From BOG-908 sp963848205 (lineage in GTDB: Bacteria > Pseudomonadota > Alphaproteobacteria > Acetobacterales > Acetobacteraceae), in NCBI GenBank assembly GCA_963848205.1, contig CAWKCV010000001.1, positions 1-64,000 of the forward strand: DNA of 64,000 nucleotides, given 5' to 3'. Under the pieces are notes generated by a model. That model saw nothing but the letters and a program-made list of their open reading frames with translations, did no database searches and was not told the origin of the DNA. A program made the position numbers and the translations under genes. Positions 61,077 through 64,000 of the stretch are shown here, piece by piece. How positions within the stretch are numbered: position 1 is the stretch's first letter; each line of letters starts with the position of its first letter.

Positions 61077-61697
61077 TCAAGCACTCACTTGACGCACTAA
61101 AAGGCGCCAACCAAGAGCACCATATTCGGCACTTGTCACATTATACACTGCTCCCAAATCGTCGTTACATATGTCGCCGGACTGAGGCACGGCCTCCATA
61201 TGTGGCAACAATACCGTCCAGGTTCCAAAGTAAACCTCGCCCGCCTTTCCCGTAATGGTGCGAGCGTTATCAGCCAACAAACTCGCCGGCCACTGCAACA
61301 ATATTGGCTCACCCGAAGTTGCAAAAAAACCGCTATAGCCACCCTGAAGCGCACGTCCCGGCCGCACAACGGATACAATTCTGTTCGTTAGAATACATTG
61401 AACCGCAGCTTCGGTCTGTTGCTGCGCCACAAAAAATGTACCCTGCCTGGAAACCAGGAAATCGCCAGCTTGACTATACGACGTGTCAAATATACCACGC
61501 CAGAGTGATTGGCCGTAACTAACAGCGGATCCGGATTTACCAGGCTTAAATTGAGCTGGTAATTCCAAAACCTTTGTTTGAGGGGAAATAGGCGGCGCTA
61601 TCCCATTTGGCCGGTAAATCGTAGCATTACTTCCCAGTTTTCGCGCAACATTTCCCAGTCCTCGCGCGATCTGATCTTGGAGCCTACGGCCGTCCAT
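61077..61697 (-). CDS. Phage head-tail joining region protein
   Basis: 206 residues: LQDQIARGLGNVARKLGSNA, TIYRPNGIAPPISPQTKVLE, YSQAGDFLVSRQGTFFVAQQ and PVLLQWPASLLADNA-type middle. The ATG overlaps the stop of the connector gene (TAAATG). The beta-rich pattern suits a neck protein. No named family recognised. Confidence 0.62.
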   Translation of the reverse strand: MDGRRLQDQIARGLGNVARKLGSNATIYRPNGIAPPISPQTKVLELPAQFKPGKSGSAVSYGQSLWRGIFDTSYSQAGDFLVSRQGTFFVAQQQTEAAVQCILTNRIVSVVRPGRALQGGYSGFFATSGEPILLQWPASLLADNARTITGKAGEVYFGTWTVLLPHMEAVPQSGDICNDDLGAVYNVTSAEYGALGWRLLVRQVSA

Positions 61698-62072
61698 TTA
61701 AATAATCCAACTTACACCAGATCCGCTCAGTCCCTCGCCAGGCGTTACTCCCAGAAAACTACATAAGCGCTGACTCCAGCTATTAAGCAAATGCAAACGA
61801 TCGCTTACCTCGCGTGCATTGTGCCTCCAAGAAGCTGCTCCGTCGCTATCGAGATTTTCACTCGACGCAGGAACTGCCATCTCGAGCTGGTTCAATGTTG
61901 ACAAGTAGTTTGCTACGACCGCTATCTCGGACATAGAAAGGTTATTCAATCTATACTCGAGGGTGCCGTATGAGGAAAAAAAGCGCCAACCGATATTGCC
62001 GGACGGAGTTCCTCCGTATGCTGGATAACCGCAGAAGCGGCGAACGTCAGTCTTCTGCTGATCCGTGAGCAT
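61698..62072 (-). CDS. Phage head-tail connector-like protein (gp6 type)
   Basis: 124 residues from ATG 62072 with AGGAG at 5-base spacing: MLTDQQKTDVRRFCGYPAYG, YGTLEYRLNNLSMSEIAVVA then NYLSTLNQLEMAVP, and REVSDRLHLLNSWSQRLCSF. All-helical, as expected for a connector ring below the portal. Confidence 0.7.
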   Translation of the reverse strand: MLTDQQKTDVRRFCGYPAYGGTPSGNIGWRFFSSYGTLEYRLNNLSMSEIAVVANYLSTLNQLEMAVPASSENLDSDGAASWRHNAREVSDRLHLLNSWSQRLCSFLGVTPGEGLSGSGVSWII

Positions 62073-62132
62073 CGCTTCTCCTGACACGCGTCAGTGACAG
62101 ACACCGAAATCTTTCAGTTTGCACCGCAAGCT

Positions 62133-63461
62133 TCAGCCCATGTGTTCAATCATGACAGCGCGCTTGAAACTAGCATTCGTTGACGTCGGCACGGTCATGC
62201 TGTTTGTAGTCGTGTCGCTTGGTGCGCAAAAGCCGCCGATCCAATACCATGATTGAGCAATGATCTGCTGCAGGCGGTCGATCGGCTCGCGGGTGACCAT
62301 GCAAACGCCATCTACAAGCGATACAATGGCGTCTCTGGGTGCCACGTCGTCCGCTGCCATCCCCGCGAAATCGCCTTCAATCAGAGCGCCTTGTCCGACA
62401 ACGATGGGCCGCCTTACTACCGCACCCGCGATTGTTGGGTGAGACTGAACGTAAGACTCCGTAGTCAACACGAAGCGCAACCCGAGGAACTCGTTCACGA
62501 CTCCCTGACCTGGACGAAAAATCTCGTTTGCTGACGTCGAACCGATGAACAGGCGTTGAAAATCTTGGTCGGCGAATAGTTGTCGCGCACTAATTGGATC
62601 GAGGTAGCAGTTGTAGGCGCCGTCGATGTCAGGCACGGCGTTCACGCGCAGGCCGGCGACCGCGTCCAACACATTCGTCATCGACAGTGTATCGCCACCT
62701 TGTAGCATCGCCGTATTCGTGCGGGCACTTGGTCTCAAAATGAGAGAAGCGGTTGCAGCTTGCACAGTGTTGCCAGACGTTCCATCGCTGACTGTCACGT
62801 TACCGGAAAGCGTAAGAACACCGCTCTGTCCGCCCGGCGTAGTCGACAAATTCGTGGCATCCGGACCTACGCCTACGACGCTGTAAATATCCGACCCAAT
62901 CGTAATCGCAAGTGGATTAGCTGTGCTCACGCCCTGCTGAACGCCATTGACAAACGTCGTCTGAAATCCGCGGATATCGTCAACTGCCACAGCAGGTGCC
63001 GAGGACGCCAGTGTCGCGCGCACCCGGGTGTTGCCACCGAAATATGAGTTGAACAAAGAATTCCGGGCTAGGTCGTCTAGGCTACGTGCAGCCTGCTCGC
63101 CGTTCACATAGGCGTTCTGTAGGAACTGGCTTGCAATTCCCACTCTGCTCGTCACCATATTCAAGTCCATGGTCGCCGCGTAATGGTTTAGCGTGAGTGT
63201 AAACTGCTCCACGTTCCAAGAACCAGGTGTCAACCCGTTATCCAAATTCGTGTTTGTCGAAGCAGAAAGTGGCGTTGTCACGGCAGGTTTCAGGCCGGCG
63301 CGCGTTTTCGTCAATGTCTCACCTATGCCGACCGCAAAATCTTCACGATCAGCGCAAGCGCGATAGCCGATGCGGGACCGAAGCGCCTGTTGAAACTCAC
63401 GCTCCAAAAAGCCCTGCTGAATGATCGGCTGCAAAGCAGTAGGAAAGTTCGATATGCTCAT
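62133..63461 (-). CDS. Phage major capsid protein
   Basis: 442 residues from ATG 63461: MSISNFPTALQPIIQQGFLE, REFQQALRSRIGYRACADRE, DFAVGIGETLTKTRAGLKPA, then an insertion domain (VSTANPLAITIGSDIYSVVG) and a C-terminal core (NCYLDPISARQLFADQDFQR, ASNEIFRPGQGVVNEFLGLR-like block, VVRRPIVVGQGALIEGDFAG). The order of helices and beta strands suits an HK97-fold capsid of the N4-gp56-like kind. GGAG lies 9 bases before the start. Confidence 0.8.
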   Translation of the reverse strand: MSISNFPTALQPIIQQGFLEREFQQALRSRIGYRACADREDFAVGIGETLTKTRAGLKPAVTTPLSASTNTNLDNGLTPGSWNVEQFTLTLNHYAATMDLNMVTSRVGIASQFLQNAYVNGEQAARSLDDLARNSLFNSYFGGNTRVRATLASSAPAVAVDDIRGFQTTFVNGVQQGVSTANPLAITIGSDIYSVVGVGPDATNLSTTPGGQSGVLTLSGNVTVSDGTSGNTVQAATASLILRPSARTNTAMLQGGDTLSMTNVLDAVAGLRVNAVPDIDGAYNCYLDPISARQLFADQDFQRLFIGSTSANEIFRPGQGVVNEFLGLRFVLTTESYVQSHPTIAGAVVRRPIVVGQGALIEGDFAGMAADDVAPRDAIVSLVDGVCMVTREPIDRLQQIIAQSWYWIGGFCAPSDTTTNSMTVPTSTNASFKRAVMIEHMG

Positions 63462-63533
63462 GCAAATCTCCAACAACAAACGGGGGCAAAAGCCCCTCTA
63501 AACATGCGTATCGCGTAAGTCAGCTTGAGGCGG

Positions 63534-63935
63534 TTATCGCTTACGGAGCAGATCCGCTCGTGCCGCACGCCATTCGTCGAGGCTCATATCAGTCGCGAGC
63601 TTGCGGCGAACGGGCGCGGCCGCGGGTGGATTGGCCGCGCTGCTCGACTGCGTTGCGCCAAACAGCCAAGGCTTTGCACGTCGCAAACGCCCAATCACCT
63701 CGGCCGCATCAATCGCAGGCGTGTCGCGTGCGGGCATCCAAGCCTCTGCGTCCAGCAAGCGCAAGCCGTCAATGTCAACAATGCCAGCCCGCATCGCTTC
63801 AGACTTCAATTCGGACTGTCTCAATTGGTTCTGCGTTCGCGCCTCTGTCTCCAGCAATTGCTTTTCCAGCATATCAGCCCTGGCTTGAAGTGCAGCCAAT
63901 ACATCGATTTGTCCGTTACCTTCGGCGTCGCTCAT
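63534..63935 (-). CDS. Capsid scaffold-like protein
   Basis: 133 residues: a coiled coil (IDVLAALQARADMLEKQLLE, TEARTQNQLRQSELKSEAMR), a middle AGIVDIDGLRLLDAEAWMPA and a basic end (SLDEWRAARADLLRKR). Coiled coil plus basic C-terminus directly before the capsid gene is the build of a scaffold. Start ATG 63935 overlaps the stop of the gene before it. Confidence 0.7.
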   Translation of the reverse strand: MSDAEGNGQIDVLAALQARADMLEKQLLETEARTQNQLRQSELKSEAMRAGIVDIDGLRLLDAEAWMPARDTPAIDAAEVIGRLRRAKPWLFGATQSSSAANPPAAAPVRRKLATDMSLDEWRAARADLLRKR

Positions 63936-64000
63936 TGAAGCTCCTCAGACTTGATGCGCCGCATCTCAGCTGCAACATCTTCTATATCGTAGTTGGCCGC
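63932..64000 (-). CDS. C-terminal end of a phage gene, probably portal or minor head protein
   Basis: Only the last 22 codons lie in the window: YDIEDVAAEMRRIKSEELQ and the stop 63932-63934, overlapping the scaffold-like start. By order in such phages a portal or head-morphogenesis gene is expected here; the fragment alone does not decide. Confidence 0.5.
   Translation of the reverse strand, partial: AANYDIEDVAAEMRRIKSEELQ

Noticed and set aside
1..64000. CRISPR arrays, rRNA genes, insertion sequences with transposases
   Set aside because: None seen: no regularly spaced direct repeats, no rRNA landmarks and no transposase motifs.

Overview
The window is two unrelated pieces of bacterial DNA joined at about 7.15-7.19 kb. 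Bases 1 to about 7170 look planctomycete (Isosphaeraceae-like). They hold a Tat-exported aldo/keto reductase, two tandem csrA copies, ispF, cysS, ruvC, a protein with an LEPR-XLL-type N-terminus, a thiS-thiG fusion and the start of a dinG-family helicase. Nearly every one of these genes is broken by one-base indels, as in poorly polished long-read data. From about 7170 to the end the DNA reads as a high-GC alphaproteobacterium, probably Acetobacteraceae/Rhodospirillales. The grounds are ccrM with a C-terminal RAMA-like region, DUF1489 and DUF3297 proteins, a thioredoxin/LON-domain/Trm112 cluster and HisKA_2-type kinases. The reading frames here are clean apart from three single-base lesions. 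The abrupt change suggests a chimeric contig, though this cannot be proved from sequence alone.

Layout of the alphaproteobacterial part. 7.17-8.82 kb: the first genes of a BREX type 6-like defence locus on the minus strand (HTH regulator, brxE, the N-terminus of brxA), cut off by the junction and lying beside a tRNA-Gly(GCC). 8.98-14.7 kb: CnoX-like thioredoxin, LON-domain protein, Trm112, OPT transporter and a secreted beta-propeller. 14.8-16.4 kb: kdsA-kdsB for Kdo synthesis. 16.5-19.6 kb: a three-gene two-component cassette. 19.6-24.2 kb: dapE, small conserved genes, an exonuclease and a diguanylate cyclase. 24.5-29.4 kb: putA with an epoxide-hydrolase-like gene. 29.5-38.2 kb: DUF1489, a PAS chemoreceptor, DUF427, TspO, a frameshifted SMI1/KNR4 gene, cstA-ybdD, an NtaA-type monooxygenase and a frameshifted glsB. 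38.3-41.4 kb: esterase, SDR and ccrM.

From about 41.5 kb base composition falls and phage-type genes begin: a small tail-region protein, an S24 repressor-like gene, an MFS transporter, then from 44.0 kb to the right edge a minus-strand late region of a contractile-tailed prophage. Read in transcription order (right to left) it runs: end of a probable portal gene, scaffold-like protein, major capsid, connectors, a tiny TTG-start gene, sheath, tube, a tail assembly chaperone with a programmed -1 frameshift, a very short Pro/Ser-rich protein in the tape-measure slot, LysM, gpD, gpV, gp25, gpJ, gpI, fibres, and a distal group of exported proteins including an SGNH hydrolase.

The most distinctive signal outside the prophage is a family of nine intergenic palindromic elements of about 45 bp (10.6-36.2 kb). 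They abut stop codons and in two places supply coding ends: the kdsA C-terminus and kdsB start, and apparently the dapE N-terminus.
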